The notes: generated by a model from the sequence alone, not told the origin. Positions 52,780 to 62,438 are shown, counted from the first letter of the stretch. The stretch is 64,000 nt of DNA from Virgibacillus_F flavescens (GCF_050574275.1 NZ_CP192260.1:3162001-3226000), one strand, 5' to 3'. Made by a program: numbers and translations.

Positions 52780-54813
52780 CTATTGCTTTTCATAATTAAA
52801 CAGTCGAGCATTTATAGCAACTACTACGGTACTTAGTGACATAAGCAGTGCACCGACTGCTGGACTTAACACGATACCAATTGGGAACAACACCCCGGCC
52901 GCTAACGGAATAGCAATGATATTATATCCCGCTGCCCACCATAAGTTTTGAATCATTTTTCGATACGTAGCTTTTGATAAATCCAAGATGTTAACCACAT
53001 CTTTCGGATTGCTTTCGACTAGAACAATATCTGCGGTTTCCATTGCTACATCTGTCCCTGCACCAATTGCAATTCCTAAGTCAGCGTTAGCCAATGCCGG
53101 AGCGTCGTTTACACCATCACCGGTCATAGCAACGCGCTTTCCACCTTTTTGAATCCGCTTGACAAAGTCAGCTTTTTCATCAGGAAGAACTTCTGCAGTA
53201 ATCGCATCAAGATCTAATTGCTTACCTACCCATTGTGCAACTTTATCACTATCACCCGTCAGCATCATTGCTTCAATGTTCATCGATTTCAGCTGCGCAA
53301 TCGCTTCTTTTGAACTATCTTTTATTTGATCCGCAAGTGCAACGAATCCTTCTAATTTGTCATCGATTAAAAGGAACGATATTGTTTTTCCTTCTTCACT
53401 TAATGGCTGAAATTTAGATTGATCAAAATCTATATCGTTATCCTTTAAGTAACCAGGACTAACCACCTTTACATTTTTATTATCTACTACACCTTGAATA
53501 CCCTTTCCAGTTAAAGACTCAAAATCATTTGGCTGAGGGTATTCAATATTTTGTTCCTTCGCATAGTTGACGATTCCCTTAGCAATAGGATGTTCAGATT
53601 GTGACTCAAGTGACACCGTATATTTTACAATTTCTGCTTCACTTAGATCTCCACTTGAAATTACATTACTTACGCCAAATTCGCCCATTGTCAATGTACC
53701 AGTCTTATCAAATATCACTGCTTCGATCTTTCTGGCTTCTTCAAAACTAGAGCGCTTTCGAATAAGTAATCCACTTTTTGCAGCGAGCGTTGTCGATTTT
53801 GCCACGACTAATGGAGCTGCTAATCCTAAGGCATGAGGACAAGCAATAACCATAACTGTTACGGTTCGCTCCAATGCATAACTAAAGGACGGACCAACAA
53901 AAATCCAAATGATAAATGTAACTAAACCAGCAGCCATAGCAACATAAAATAACCATTTAGCCATACGATCGGACAAATCCTGTGTACGAGAACGTGAATT
54001 CTGAGCATCCCGAACCATCGTAATAACTTGTGATAGATAGCTGTCTTTCCCAGTTTTCTCAATTGAAATGGTAAGTGAACCCTCTCCATTAACCGATCCA
54101 CCAATTACCTCCGCATCCATTTCTTTTAAGACAGGAACTGATTCACCTGTCAGCATTGATTCATCAATTTCAGATCGACCTTTGGTAATGATACCATCCG
54201 CGGGAATTTTTTCACCTGGCTTCACAAGAACACGATCACCGTTTTGTAAATCTGCAACTTTTACCACTACCGTTTCGTCGTTTTCGTTAAGACGGTGAGC
54301 GGTGTTCGGCATCAGCTCGACTAATTTCTCAAGCGAAGAGGTAGCACTCATTACTGATTTCATTTCAATCCAATGACCAATTAACATAATATCAATCAGA
54401 GTAGCTAACTCCCAGAAAAAGTTACGCCCTTCCACGCCAAATACTGTTAACGTACTATAGCCATATGCAACAATAATTGCCATTGCAATCAAGGTCATCA
54501 TACCAGGTTCTTTTTGTTTAACTTCATCAACCATACCTTTAAGAAATGGCCATCCGCCATAAAAGAATACAATCGTTGATAATCCAAAAAGGATGTATAA
54601 GTCCCCTGTAAAACGCAAGTCGACATTGATTGCCTCTTGAATCATTGGCGACAATATCAGAATAGGAATGGTAAAAATCAATGAAATATAAAACCTTTTC
54701 TTAAAATCTTCCATCATATGTGCGTGATGATCGTGATGATCGTGCCCACTATGTTCATCCTCATTATGCTGGTGATCATGATTTGTTTCACTGTGATTCA
54801 TCTGTTCAGTCAT
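52780..54813 (-). CDS. copB: CopB-type copper P1B-ATPase
   Basis: Copper/silver exporter of 677 aa. His-rich N-terminus (about 8-33: many H in HDHHDHHAHMM), no CxxC metal-binding domain. TGES at about 222-225, ion-pathway CPH at 325-327 (P1B-3 type, unlike the CPC of CopA), phosphorylated Asp in DKTGT at about 369-373, and GDGVNDAP in the hinge. About eight helices. A CsoR-like operator lies 41-64 bases upstream. No copper chaperone or regulator gene is adjacent. Confidence 0.93.
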   Translation of the reverse strand: MTEQMNHSETNHDHQHNEDEHSGHDHHDHHAHMMEDFKKRFYISLIFTIPILILSPMIQEAINVDLRFTGDLYILFGLSTIVFFYGGWPFLKGMVDEVKQKEPGMMTLIAMAIIVAYGYSTLTVFGVEGRNFFWELATLIDIMLIGHWIEMKSVMSATSSLEKLVELMPNTAHRLNENDETVVVKVADLQNGDRVLVKPGEKIPADGIITKGRSEIDESMLTGESVPVLKEMDAEVIGGSVNGEGSLTISIEKTGKDSYLSQVITMVRDAQNSRSRTQDLSDRMAKWLFYVAMAAGLVTFIIWIFVGPSFSYALERTVTVMVIACPHALGLAAPLVVAKSTTLAAKSGLLIRKRSSFEEARKIEAVIFDKTGTLTMGEFGVSNVISSGDLSEAEIVKYTVSLESQSEHPIAKGIVNYAKEQNIEYPQPNDFESLTGKGIQGVVDNKNVKVVSPGYLKDNDIDFDQSKFQPLSEEGKTISFLLIDDKLEGFVALADQIKDSSKEAIAQLKSMNIEAMMLTGDSDKVAQWVGKQLDLDAITAEVLPDEKADFVKRIQKGGKRVAMTGDGVNDAPALANADLGIAIGAGTDVAMETADIVLVESNPKDVVNILDLSKATYRKMIQNLWWAAGYNIIAIPLAAGVLFPIGIVLSPAVGALLMSLSTVVVAINARLFNYEKQ

Positions 54814-54853
54814 TTCGATACCTCCAATTTTTTCATCGTTGTTTAATATATAA

Positions 54854-54877
54854 TTACCCTATAGGGGTATAGGGTAA
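54854..54877. promoter_or_regulatory. CsoR-like operator of copB
   Basis: Perfect 10-base arms TTACCCTATA and TATAGGGTAA around a GGGG centre, in the style of CsoR sites (TACCC...GGGTA). It sits in the promoter region of copB and should be bound by a repressor encoded elsewhere. Confidence 0.75.
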
Positions 54878-54967
54878 ACTTGTCTATTTAGTATTGGCTA
54901 CATTAACTTATTTATAACTCACGCTCATTAAAAATGCGGAAACTCGCAAAAAGGTTAATTCGATCGC

Positions 54968-55001
54968 ATAAAAAAGAGAGTCATACATCTGTATAACCCT
55001 C
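54968..55001 (-). terminator. Probable terminator of the nucleotidyltransferase gene
   Basis: On the minus strand GAGGGTTATAC pairs with GTATGACTCTC, followed by six T. Confidence 0.6.
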
Positions 55002-55018
55002 AGAATCCATTTCTATTA

Positions 55019-55085
55019 GGGACAAGTAGGGACAAGGGGGACGGTTCTTTTGTCCCGAGGACAAAAGAACCGTCCCCCTTGTCCC
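55019..55085. repeat. GGGACA palindromic repeat, inverted pair with a short extra arm
   Basis: A near-perfect pair from 55029, preceded by an additional GGGACAAGTA fragment. One mismatch between arms. Confidence 0.85.
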
Positions 55086-55922
55086 TTACATAACTTTATT
55101 TATTATCTCATCAACCCATTCCGAATCTACTTCTACTCCCAAATTATTGCACAGCGATTCATGAACGTTCCTAAACGCTGGAACAATGCTTCTCATAACA
55201 TTCATTATTTCTACTGGATCTCTTACACATTCCCAGTCTTCAAGTAGCGATTTCTGCCAAGGCTCAAAGCCGCTTCTCGCTCCTTCATACTTTGCCCAGT
55301 CACCGAATGCGTTGGGTTGAACACCCGCCTCCATACACCATGCAGTACACATGGATAATCGCATGCTATCCACACAATTTAATGCATAGTAATATTCACC
55401 TCTCCTTGTTCTTCGATATGCTTCATGCAAATAGGCAAAGAATTTCGTTCGCCAAAGCTCGAATTCTGCTAATGTCGTTTCATAGGTCAGTGTCTTCGAT
55501 TTCCCCAATATCTCAGCTATCATCCCGGTTGTATCTTTTTTGATTTTACTATTTTCCAACCACACGGACGGCTGCAAATCATCCAACTTATAATAGAAGG
55601 TATCCACTTTTACAAAGGAATCATAATGTGCGACCGTATAATTTGATAAAGGATTAGCGTCTTCAAAATAAAGAACTTTTCCCCAAGTTAATGGACGGAT
55701 CTTTTTCTCACTGATATATTCTTTTATTTTTTCAGACTTGATAACCACCCTAAGGTCAATATCCGAATAGCAATCCGTATTTTCATTTCCTATCGAACCT
55801 CCATAAAATAATGCCAAAACATGATCATCATGGAGTAAATCCTGCTCGATTCTGTCCATTAAATTTTTTCTATGCATCGGCAACATAGAATCTCTTTCAC
55901 TATGTTTATTTACAAATCCCAC
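55086..55922 (-). CDS. Nucleotidyltransferase-like protein (ANT(6)-type fold)
   Basis: Protein of 278 aa. The Pol-beta nucleotidyltransferase motif is FYGGSIGNENTDCYSDIDLRV (GS...DxD) at about 38-58, followed by a helical C-terminal domain with LALNCVDSMRLSMC-like and EPWQKSLLEDWE segments. Aminoglycoside 6-adenylyltransferases and uncharacterised relatives share this. The GTG start lies about 10 bases after GGAGG. Resistance activity is not certain. Confidence 0.8.
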   Translation of the reverse strand: MGFVNKHSERDSMLPMHRKNLMDRIEQDLLHDDHVLALFYGGSIGNENTDCYSDIDLRVVIKSEKIKEYISEKKIRPLTWGKVLYFEDANPLSNYTVAHYDSFVKVDTFYYKLDDLQPSVWLENSKIKKDTTGMIAEILGKSKTLTYETTLAEFELWRTKFFAYLHEAYRRTRRGEYYYALNCVDSMRLSMCTAWCMEAGVQPNAFGDWAKYEGARSGFEPWQKSLLEDWECVRDPVEIMNVMRSIVPAFRNVHESLCNNLGVEVDSEWVDEIINKVM

Positions 55923-55954
55923 ACATAGAGAAAACCTCCTTTTCTAAAAAAATA

Positions 55955-57934
55955 TTACTTCCGATCTTCATCCAATGGTTCATCTAAAATATGGTGTGAA
56001 AACCAATTCAAATTTTGGGAAAGAATCGCTCTGCTCAATCCAGGTTTGTTCGATCCATGTTCCATTCCTTTATAGATGACCAGCTCTGCCTGAACGCCGA
56101 CGTCCTTTAGCCCGCGATATAATTCAAATGCGTTTGGCACTGGTACACGTGAATCCTTTTCACCATGTTGAATCAAAGTAGGCGTACATGCTTGATTAAT
56201 ATAAGTCATTGGTGATGTTTTCCGGTAAATTTCCTCATCGTTCCACGGGGTATCTCCCAGATAAGATCTGGTGAAATTCGTAATATCAGTATTCACGTAA
56301 TACGTCATCCAATTGGAAATGCCCGCTCCGACCGATATTGCTTGGAAACGGTCACTGTATGTTGCACAAAACGCCGAGATATAGCCACCCTGACTCCAGC
56401 CAAGAATCCCAACTTTTTCCCGGTCAATTCCCTTCGTCTGGATAAGATAATCCACGCCTGAGATCACATCTTCGTAATCGCCAACTCCCAGCTTGCGGTA
56501 ATTCGCTTTTCGAAAAGCTTCCCCATACCCCGTGCTTCCTCGGTAATTAGGCTCCAGCACTAGAAAACCTTTTTCGACAAACGATTCGATCGGCTGATAA
56601 AGGTTTGTCGTCGGAGTAGCAATAGAAGTTCCCGCCGGACCACCATGTACAGCAACTAGTAACGGATAGGACTTGGCAGCGTCATAATCAGTCGGCACGG
56701 ACAATATTCCTTCGATCTCCAGTCCATCGTTCGTTTCCCACTGAATAATTTCTTTTTTGCTCAGCTTTATTTCATCGTAATATTTATATTGATCCGTTAT
56801 TCGCTGACCGTTAACATACACTTCTTCAGCTTTTTGCGACGTCGCTTTAATGCAGACAAACGTTTTAGCATCTGACGTAATGGATGGCCGCGTCGCCACC
56901 ATATCCGTCTGATCGACCAATGGCGTCATGTCACCATTCTCCGTAACAAGCCCAGCCAAGTAATTCGTTCGCTCCTGCCACGTGATCAACATCCCCGCTT
57001 CTACCCAACGTACCGGTATCACATTTTCATCGATATCAATTACTGGCTGCGAAGTTTTTTGGGATTCTAAATCATAAATCTCCAATGTCATATTATTAAA
57101 CATCGCTTTTTCCTTTACGAAACGGTTATAGCATAGCTTCGAACCATCTGGTGAAAAAAGAACCGTTCCGCCATTCAGCGTCGAACAGTCTAGTTTGGTG
57201 ATTTCCTTCGTATCTATCTCTAGCAGATAGATATTCTGATCAAAATAATCCACGATCTTTGGCGTGGGAGTAGCATTGAATACAACTCTTTTGCCATCAG
57301 GAGAGATATCATAGTGCTGAACATGTATATTCATTGAATCAGTCAATGACAATGCTGGCGTATCCTCTTTCTCATCCTTATCATTCCGCAAATCTTTCGG
57401 AAGCGAGAAAAGATCCGTCTGTTTTTTATTACTTTCAATGGCTAGATAATACAAGGAATTGTACGTAAAATCCCGGTCCACACAGGTGAAATCACCGTAC
57501 ATCTCTTTACGCTTTTTCATTTCTTCCGTTTCTGGTCGTTTTGCGATAAAAAATATACCATTTCCATCCGGCGACCATTTGAAGCTTTCTACATCTTTGG
57601 AAGCATGTGAGATCTGAACAGCATTCATTTCCCCTCTGCGTTGGATGAAAATTTGTTTCTTTTGCTTGTCGTCTTCATCTTCTTTGCTTATGTATGCAAC
57701 GGTTTGCGAATCCGGCGAAAAACGAGGTTGTGTACTTTGTTGCTTGCCAGCAGTTAACGGAAAGCTCTTACCACTTTCTCTTTCGTAAACCCACACATGT
57801 TTAACATACGCATCCTCATCCCAGTCGGTAGTTTGTTTCACAAAAGCCACCCGCTGCCCATCATCGCTAACAGCAGTATCCTGAAACTGAGGCAACGAAA
57901 CCATTTCCTCTATCGATAAATACTTTTCACTCAT
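55955..57934 (-). CDS. S9 family prolyl oligopeptidase-like peptidase
   Basis: Serine peptidase of about 659 aa, cytosolic. A seven-bladed beta-propeller covers residues about 20-390 (repeated FSPDSQTVAYIS and SPDGKRVVFN type strands). An alpha/beta hydrolase domain follows, with nucleophile GWSQGGY, oxyanion HGGPAG and charge relay EKDSRVP/GMEHG. Resembles Bacillus YuxL. The start is ATG 57934 after AGGAGGG; the frame upstream is repeat DNA. The next gene, a GNAT, follows a repeat pair. Confidence 0.92.
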   Translation of the reverse strand: MSEKYLSIEEMVSLPQFQDTAVSDDGQRVAFVKQTTDWDEDAYVKHVWVYERESGKSFPLTAGKQQSTQPRFSPDSQTVAYISKEDEDDKQKKQIFIQRRGEMNAVQISHASKDVESFKWSPDGNGIFFIAKRPETEEMKKRKEMYGDFTCVDRDFTYNSLYYLAIESNKKQTDLFSLPKDLRNDKDEKEDTPALSLTDSMNIHVQHYDISPDGKRVVFNATPTPKIVDYFDQNIYLLEIDTKEITKLDCSTLNGGTVLFSPDGSKLCYNRFVKEKAMFNNMTLEIYDLESQKTSQPVIDIDENVIPVRWVEAGMLITWQERTNYLAGLVTENGDMTPLVDQTDMVATRPSITSDAKTFVCIKATSQKAEEVYVNGQRITDQYKYYDEIKLSKKEIIQWETNDGLEIEGILSVPTDYDAAKSYPLLVAVHGGPAGTSIATPTTNLYQPIESFVEKGFLVLEPNYRGSTGYGEAFRKANYRKLGVGDYEDVISGVDYLIQTKGIDREKVGILGWSQGGYISAFCATYSDRFQAISVGAGISNWMTYYVNTDITNFTRSYLGDTPWNDEEIYRKTSPMTYINQACTPTLIQHGEKDSRVPVPNAFELYRGLKDVGVQAELVIYKGMEHGSNKPGLSRAILSQNLNWFSHHILDEPLDEDRK

Positions 57935-57952
57935 CCATAACCCTCCTAAAGT

Positions 57953-58007
57953 GGGACAAGGGGACGGTTCTTTTGTCCCGGGGACAAAAGAACCGTCCCC
58001 TTGTCCC
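57953..58007. repeat. GGGACA palindromic repeat, perfect inverted pair
   Basis: Perfect arms with the CAAGGGGAC variant in both. Lies between the GNAT stop and the S9 peptidase start. Confidence 0.9.
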
Positions 58008-58490
58008 TTATAATTCAACTTTCATCGTCCATGAGGTTCCACTCACACTACATTTTTTAAATCCTAACTTTTGATAAAGTTTAACCGCAGATATGTTTGT
58101 TGGATCCACGCTTAAAGATATGGAAGTATACCGATCAACAACAGCCTGATCCATAATACCTTCCATCAGTTTAGTTGCTACTCCCTGACCTCTGGCATCT
58201 TCTGTTACGGCTAATCCCAGCTCTGGAGTGTTCCAATCCACATAACCATAACCTTGATTTTCTTCACTAAACAGTCGATACCATACCGCTCCAACAGGCA
58301 TATTTTCCTCATTAAACGCTATTAGTGCGCGGTCCGTTGCACTTCCCCAGCCCTCATGATATTTCCTAATATGCGGTTGATTCAGCACCTCAAATTTCGA
58401 AGGTTTATTTTCCGGAATATGAATCGACACATAGATCATATCCATCAAAAAAGGAATATCCTCTGTCCTAGCCCTTCGTATTTCAATCAT
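58008..58490 (-). CDS. GNAT N-acetyltransferase, 160 aa
   Basis: Opens IEIRRARTEDIPFLMDMIY; acetyl-CoA loop VTEDARGQGVATKLMEGI and DPTNISAVKLYQKLGF. ATG 58490 is chosen since GAGGTG lies just before it. Substrate unknown. Confidence 0.88.
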   Translation of the reverse strand: MIEIRRARTEDIPFLMDMIYVSIHIPENKPSKFEVLNQPHIRKYHEGWGSATDRALIAFNEENMPVGAVWYRLFSEENQGYGYVDWNTPELGLAVTEDARGQGVATKLMEGIMDQAVVDRYTSISLSVDPTNISAVKLYQKLGFKKCSVSGTSWTMKVEL

Positions 58491-58504
58491 GTCATCACCT
58501 CTGC

Positions 58505-58559
58505 GGGACAAGGGGACGGTTCTTTTGTCCCAGGGACAAAAGAACCGTCCCCTTGTCCC
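58505..58559. repeat. GGGACA palindromic repeat, perfect inverted pair
   Basis: Same variant as at 57953, perfect arms. Confidence 0.9.
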
Positions 58560-58964
58560 TTATTTTTTAAGTAGCACTTGAACCTTTAACGCAATTTCTT
58601 TTGGCTTAACTTCTAAAAACGATAACCTTTCTATATCTACCCACATTGGTAAATACGTTCCTCTTTCACTATCTTCGTCTATGTACTCTTCCCCGTTTCC
58701 TGTTCCAAATGTTCCTCCTATTATTTCGGATAAGAAAAAGTATTGTGTTCCGTTGAATTCAATCTCTGCCAAGCACTCATTAATTTTAATTTCAACTCCT
58801 AATTCTTCGAAAGCTTCTCTTTTTGCTCCATCTTCTAGAGATTCTCCTCTCTCTATTCCGCCACCAGGAAAAACATAATAGACTGAACCATTCTTAATTC
58901 TTTTAATTAGTGCAACCTTTTTATTTTCTATTAGGACTACTGAACCTCTATCTCTTCTAACCAT
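58560..58964 (-). CDS. NUDIX hydrolase, 134 aa
   Basis: NUDIX box GGGIERGESLEDGAKREAFEE with LGV at about 33-56. It opens with RRDRGSVVLIENKKVALIKR, as in YjhB/MutT-like members. Hydrolyses nucleoside diphosphate derivatives; substrate unknown. Confidence 0.9.
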   Translation of the reverse strand: MVRRDRGSVVLIENKKVALIKRIKNGSVYYVFPGGGIERGESLEDGAKREAFEELGVEIKINECLAEIEFNGTQYFFLSEIIGGTFGTGNGEEYIDEDSERGTYLPMWVDIERLSFLEVKPKEIALKVQVLLKK

Positions 58965-59030
58965 ATCACTACTATCTACCTTTCTACCTGATTTGTTTCA
59001 AAGTTTCACCATCCACAATTTTCACTTATC

Positions 59031-59918
59031 CTACATCTTACGATAAACTCTCAATCTATATTTATTCCACTGATCCTTGAATTCATTAAAATCAACTATT
59101 TTCCAAGGATTAAAAAATGTTTGACCGTTCTTGTTGAAAAATAGATTAGATCCAATGTGATAGGATGCGTGTTGAATAACGCCTTCTTTGTCTTCCCAAG
59201 TAACAACGTCCCCTGCTTTACATTCCTGGCTAGATGTTAATGAGTAGTTGGCTTGTATTAATTTTTGAATGAATGTTTGCGGATGTATCCATTCATAAAT
59301 CATCCATTCTTGTTCAGTAATGGAAAATAACACTGTAGATAAGCAATTACTTCCAGCAGCAGATGGAAAGGAATTAGCAAATTTCTTTAAATATAAAGGA
59401 GCTTTTTCTGGAAACGCGTAACACGTCCAATCTTCCCACTCCTGAGCAAACGCTTTAATAAGGTTTTCCTTAAGTGTAAAAGAAAGCTCATCCCACATTG
59501 CTCGCTGCAGAATTAAAAAGTATGCTTCATCTACTTCAATAATATAGTCTTTAAAAAAAGATGCTTCTATCGATAAATCCAAAACGGGATAAATCAATCC
59601 TCGTCCCATTTCCTTTTGAATATGAAACAGCTGTGCTTTTGTTTTAGAAGGAAGACTATTAACCCAATCCGGAGGTGCTACAATTACGTATTCTGCTTCC
59701 AACGATATATTCCAAGACTCGTAACTATTTGCAAGTTGTATCTGGTTGTACGATTTATGCTGAAAGAATTCTTCTCGTGGTATGACCAAAGCATTCTGCA
59801 AATACCCATCAATGGATTTGAGATTCTTCTCTGGAAGAAAAAATATGTCTTTCTCAGGAACATAATCCCTTATCCACTTTTCAATAATCTCTTTAGATGG
59901 TTGAATTTCAATCTTCAA
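59031..59918 (-). CDS. Cysteine-peptidase-like (NlpC/P60-type) protein, 295 aa
   Basis: The first 170 residues are an unrecognised alpha/beta region with VIVAPPDWVNSLPS. The last 120 have the NlpC/P60 pattern: SNCLSTVLFS supplies Cys, KAGDVVTWEDKEG the turn, and IQHASYHIG the His. No signal peptide, so a cytoplasmic role or unusual export is implied. Family assignment moderate. Confidence 0.6.
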   Translation of the reverse strand: MKIEIQPSKEIIEKWIRDYVPEKDIFFLPEKNLKSIDGYLQNALVIPREEFFQHKSYNQIQLANSYESWNISLEAEYVIVAPPDWVNSLPSKTKAQLFHIQKEMGRGLIYPVLDLSIEASFFKDYIIEVDEAYFLILQRAMWDELSFTLKENLIKAFAQEWEDWTCYAFPEKAPLYLKKFANSFPSAAGSNCLSTVLFSITEQEWMIYEWIHPQTFIQKLIQANYSLTSSQECKAGDVVTWEDKEGVIQHASYHIGSNLFFNKNGQTFFNPWKIVDFNEFKDQWNKYRLRVYRKM

Positions 59919-59943
59919 CTTATATCACCTCTACTATTGGTTC

Positions 59944-59998
59944 GGGACAGAGGGACGGTTCTTTTGTCCCAGGGACAAAAGAACCGTCCCTCTGTCCC
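59944..59998. repeat. GGGACA palindromic repeat, perfect inverted pair
   Basis: Perfect arms with the CAGAGGGAC/CTTTTG variant. Confidence 0.9.
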
Positions 59999-60000
59999 TT

Positions 60001-60846
60001 CTATAAAGCTATGAAACTATAAACAGAGAGTGGTTTAATTTCTCTGGATTCGATAGATGATTCAAGCATTAAGACTTCGGATCGAATTAGTTCTTTAAAT
60101 TTTTCAGGCATATTCTCCGTTTTACTCAACTCGTAATTAATATCATGCATGACTAAATCTACTTCCCATTTCCCATCCTGTAATTCCGGTGAATTAATGG
60201 TCGACTCCTCTGTTATATCCCATCCGGCTTGTTGTACAATTGACTTTATATCCTTGGGGGTCATCAGGGATCTTACATTCGATTCACTATCATGTTTAAA
60301 TGCTTCATATTGTGCCTGAATCAAAATAGATAAGAGATGTGGATACTGTTCAATAGAGTCTAAATCTGTGCTCCATTCAGCAAAACATAGCTGTTTTCCC
60401 CATGACTTTACTTTTTTCACTATATCCAGTAGTTCACCTGTGGATTTTGTGTACCAGGAACATTGAGAAAATACAATATAATCAAATGAATCTTTCGGAA
60501 AATCTACTTCTGGAGACAATATATCCATATTGAAATCTATTTTCACCTGCTTACCAAGCTTGGATTTCAATAAATAATCTGCAGAATCACCGATTGAAAC
60601 TGGACTCCCATACGTTGGCGGGCCAATGTCGATACCATGTACAAGTCCTTTTCCCCCTGTAAAATGTGCCAGGACAGCAGTAGTATCACCCTGCCCACAT
60701 CCAATCTCCAAAATTTTGCTCCCAGCTTTTATACCCCACGACTCAACTAGCTTTATCCGGTGCTCTGTTTGAACTTTTTGCACATGTAGCGACTTCTCAC
60801 TAGCAGCCATACAATCCACAATGGAATCTAAAACATCTTCATTCAT
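60001..60846 (-). CDS. Class I SAM-dependent methyltransferase
   Basis: Protein of 281 aa. Motif I ILEIGCGQGDTTAVLAHF (about 39-56), VHGIDIGPP acidic strand, FDYIVFSQCSWY post-motif. It resembles Bacillus methyltransferases of small molecules. The target is unknown. Confidence 0.86.
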   Translation of the reverse strand: MNEDVLDSIVDCMAASEKSLHVQKVQTEHRIKLVESWGIKAGSKILEIGCGQGDTTAVLAHFTGGKGLVHGIDIGPPTYGSPVSIGDSADYLLKSKLGKQVKIDFNMDILSPEVDFPKDSFDYIVFSQCSWYTKSTGELLDIVKKVKSWGKQLCFAEWSTDLDSIEQYPHLLSILIQAQYEAFKHDSESNVRSLMTPKDIKSIVQQAGWDITEESTINSPELQDGKWEVDLVMHDINYELSKTENMPEKFKELIRSEVLMLESSIESREIKPLSVYSFIAL

Positions 60847-60861
60847 TACATCACTTTCCCT

Positions 60862-60877
60862 TCCGTCCCCTTGTCCC
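60862..60877. repeat. GGGACA repeat, half unit
   Basis: Only CCGTCCCCTTGTCCC remains, between the methyltransferase and SnoaL genes. Confidence 0.7.
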
Positions 60878-60878
60878 G

Positions 60879-61250
60879 CTAAAATACACCATTCTTATTA
60901 ATCGAATTCTCAGGCACTGCTTGAACTAAATCCCACAACTCTACAATTCTGTCTTCTTGAAAACGGAATATATGGACAATCGCCCACCCTAAGTCCTCAG
61001 TATTTTGTTTCACATGCGAGTGCACTACTACGCTGTCTCCCTCTTCAATAGCTCGTATAATTCCAATAATTTTATCAGGATTCCCGGCTGCATCCTCTTC
61101 CATTGCTAACATAAGTGACTTTGCATCCCCAGGGAAATTGGGATTGTGGTGGCAAAAATCCGAAGCTACGTGACTAAGGTATGCCTCACGAACGTTCCCA
61201 TTTGTTACAAGTTGCAGAAACGACAGCGCATTCTCTTTGTTTGAATTCAT
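60879..61250 (-). CDS. NTF2/SnoaL-like protein, 123 aa
   Basis: Cone-shaped alpha+beta fold: NSNKENALSFLQLVTNGNVREA at the start, HVASDFCHHNPNF, DSVVVHSHVKQN and IVHIFRFQEDRIVELWDLVQ at the end. Members are small enzymes or ligand-binding proteins. Function unknown. Confidence 0.87.
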   Translation of the reverse strand: MNSNKENALSFLQLVTNGNVREAYLSHVASDFCHHNPNFPGDAKSLMLAMEEDAAGNPDKIIGIIRAIEEGDSVVVHSHVKQNTEDLGWAIVHIFRFQEDRIVELWDLVQAVPENSINKNGVF

Positions 61251-61300
61251 TCAAATCATCCTTTCAAACATTTGTTATTTCATTAAACGCGAAACGCGAT

Positions 61301-61606
61301 TTAGTCAAAAAGCTCTAACCACCATGGATAATCGTATTGACCATCAGAAATCCGAAAAAAATGACCCATGAAACCTAAATCAACTGCTGAATGTGAATCA
61401 GTTCGCACCTCTATCACAGAATAAGTTGAAAACAAGAGAAAATTAATTCTTTCCACTTCCAGATCAACATTATCTGAGAAAGATGCTTCCAATTTTTCTT
61501 CATTGAAATCGACAAAATTAATATAGTCTCGCTTGGAAGGATTCGTAACTATGGATAAAAAAATTAAAAGGATAAACAGCGCACAAATAACATATCTCTT
61601 TTTCAT
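61301..61606 (-). CDS. Membrane-anchored small protein (DUF4359-like), 101 aa
   Basis: ATG 61606 after AAGGGTGAG. N-terminal signal anchor (KKRYVICALFILLIFLSIV), then a TNPSKRDYINFVDF motif and a short beta domain. The NPSKxDY start is a DUF4359 feature as far as I recall. Longer frames begin in repeat DNA. Confidence 0.65.
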   Translation of the reverse strand: MKKRYVICALFILLIFLSIVTNPSKRDYINFVDFNEEKLEASFSDNVDLEVERINFLLFSTYSVIEVRTDSHSAVDLGFMGHFFRISDGQYDYPWWLELFD

Positions 61607-61626
61607 AAAACTACTCACCCTTTTCT

Positions 61627-61653
61627 GGGACAACAGAACCGTCCCCATGTCCC
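61627..61653. repeat. GGGACA palindromic repeat, single
   Basis: Variant GGGACAACAG...ATGTCCC, between genes at 61301 and 61660. Confidence 0.8.
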
Positions 61654-61659
61654 GCATAC

Positions 61660-61851
61660 TTAGAAAATAAACGAGGCAATAATGATGCCTGCTATTAATA
61701 CAAGTATTAATAATCCAGTACCTTTCCACCCCATACTCCCAACTAAATCAGCAAGTCCTCCACCATGAACACTTCCAGCTGGGTTTCCTTTTAGTTCTTC
61801 CTGCCTCATTTTTTCTCTACTAATCTCTGGAGTTTCTCTTTCATCATTCAT
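61660..61851 (-). CDS. DUF6366-family membrane protein, 63 aa
   Basis: ATG 61851 with GGAGGC upstream. A polar start NDERETPEISREKMRQEELK, then GNPAGSVHGG, GSMGWKGTGLLILVLI and one helix to the end. This matches the small Bacillaceae DUF6366 family. Function unknown. Confidence 0.78.
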   Translation of the reverse strand: MNDERETPEISREKMRQEELKGNPAGSVHGGGLADLVGSMGWKGTGLLILVLIAGIIIASFIF

Positions 61852-61920
61852 TTGAAGCCTCCTCGATCGAACTACTATTCTTTTCTTATTCAAGAGCACT
61901 GCCAAGTTATTTATTTTGGT

Positions 61921-61968
61921 GGGACAAAGGGACGGTTCTCCTGTCCCGGGGACAGCAGAACCGTCCCG
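61921..61968. repeat. GGGACA palindromic repeat, truncated inverted pair
   Basis: Left arm complete; right arm lacks its last bases. One mismatch between the arms. Confidence 0.82.
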
Positions 61969-61973
61969 CAAAA

Positions 61974-62438
61974 CTAGTAAATCAGTTTCTGAACAACCTT
62001 TAATCTCCAAATCGCAAAACCAATCAATGCCCCAAACATATTAAGAATGAAATCATCTACGTCAAAACTTCCTCTTCTAGTAACCACTTTTGCAGTTTCA
62101 ATAAAGAATAACAACACAAACATCCCCATAATAAATCTGCCCAGATTATTTAATTTATTTATCATAAACGGCAAATAGATACCCATTGGTAAAAAAGCAG
62201 CTACATTACCAAACAAGTTTATTATAGGTATTTCAGCATTCATACTACCCTGAAACATGACCAGAAAATATGAACGGATCGTCTTAAAAGGAACAAAATT
62301 TGAAGAGCTTTTTATATATTCTAACAACGTAAGATCAGACATTATGCGAGCCCGACTCCCAAAGAACAATAAGTATAACAACAGTAAGCAATAAATTATG
62401 AAACTAATGCCAAAAACAATCCTGATTACCTTCTTCAT
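61974..62438 (-). CDS. VanZ-like family membrane protein
   Basis: About 154 aa with four or five helices. The VanZ pattern is present: NLFGNVAAFLPMGIYLPFM, then TAKVVTRRGSFDVDDFILNMFGA. VanZ relatives confer low-level glycopeptide tolerance or have other envelope roles. Substrate unknown. Confidence 0.82.
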   Translation of the reverse strand: MKKVIRIVFGISFIIYCLLLLYLLFFGSRARIMSDLTLLEYIKSSSNFVPFKTIRSYFLVMFQGSMNAEIPIINLFGNVAAFLPMGIYLPFMINKLNNLGRFIMGMFVLLFFIETAKVVTRRGSFDVDDFILNMFGALIGFAIWRLKVVQKLIY

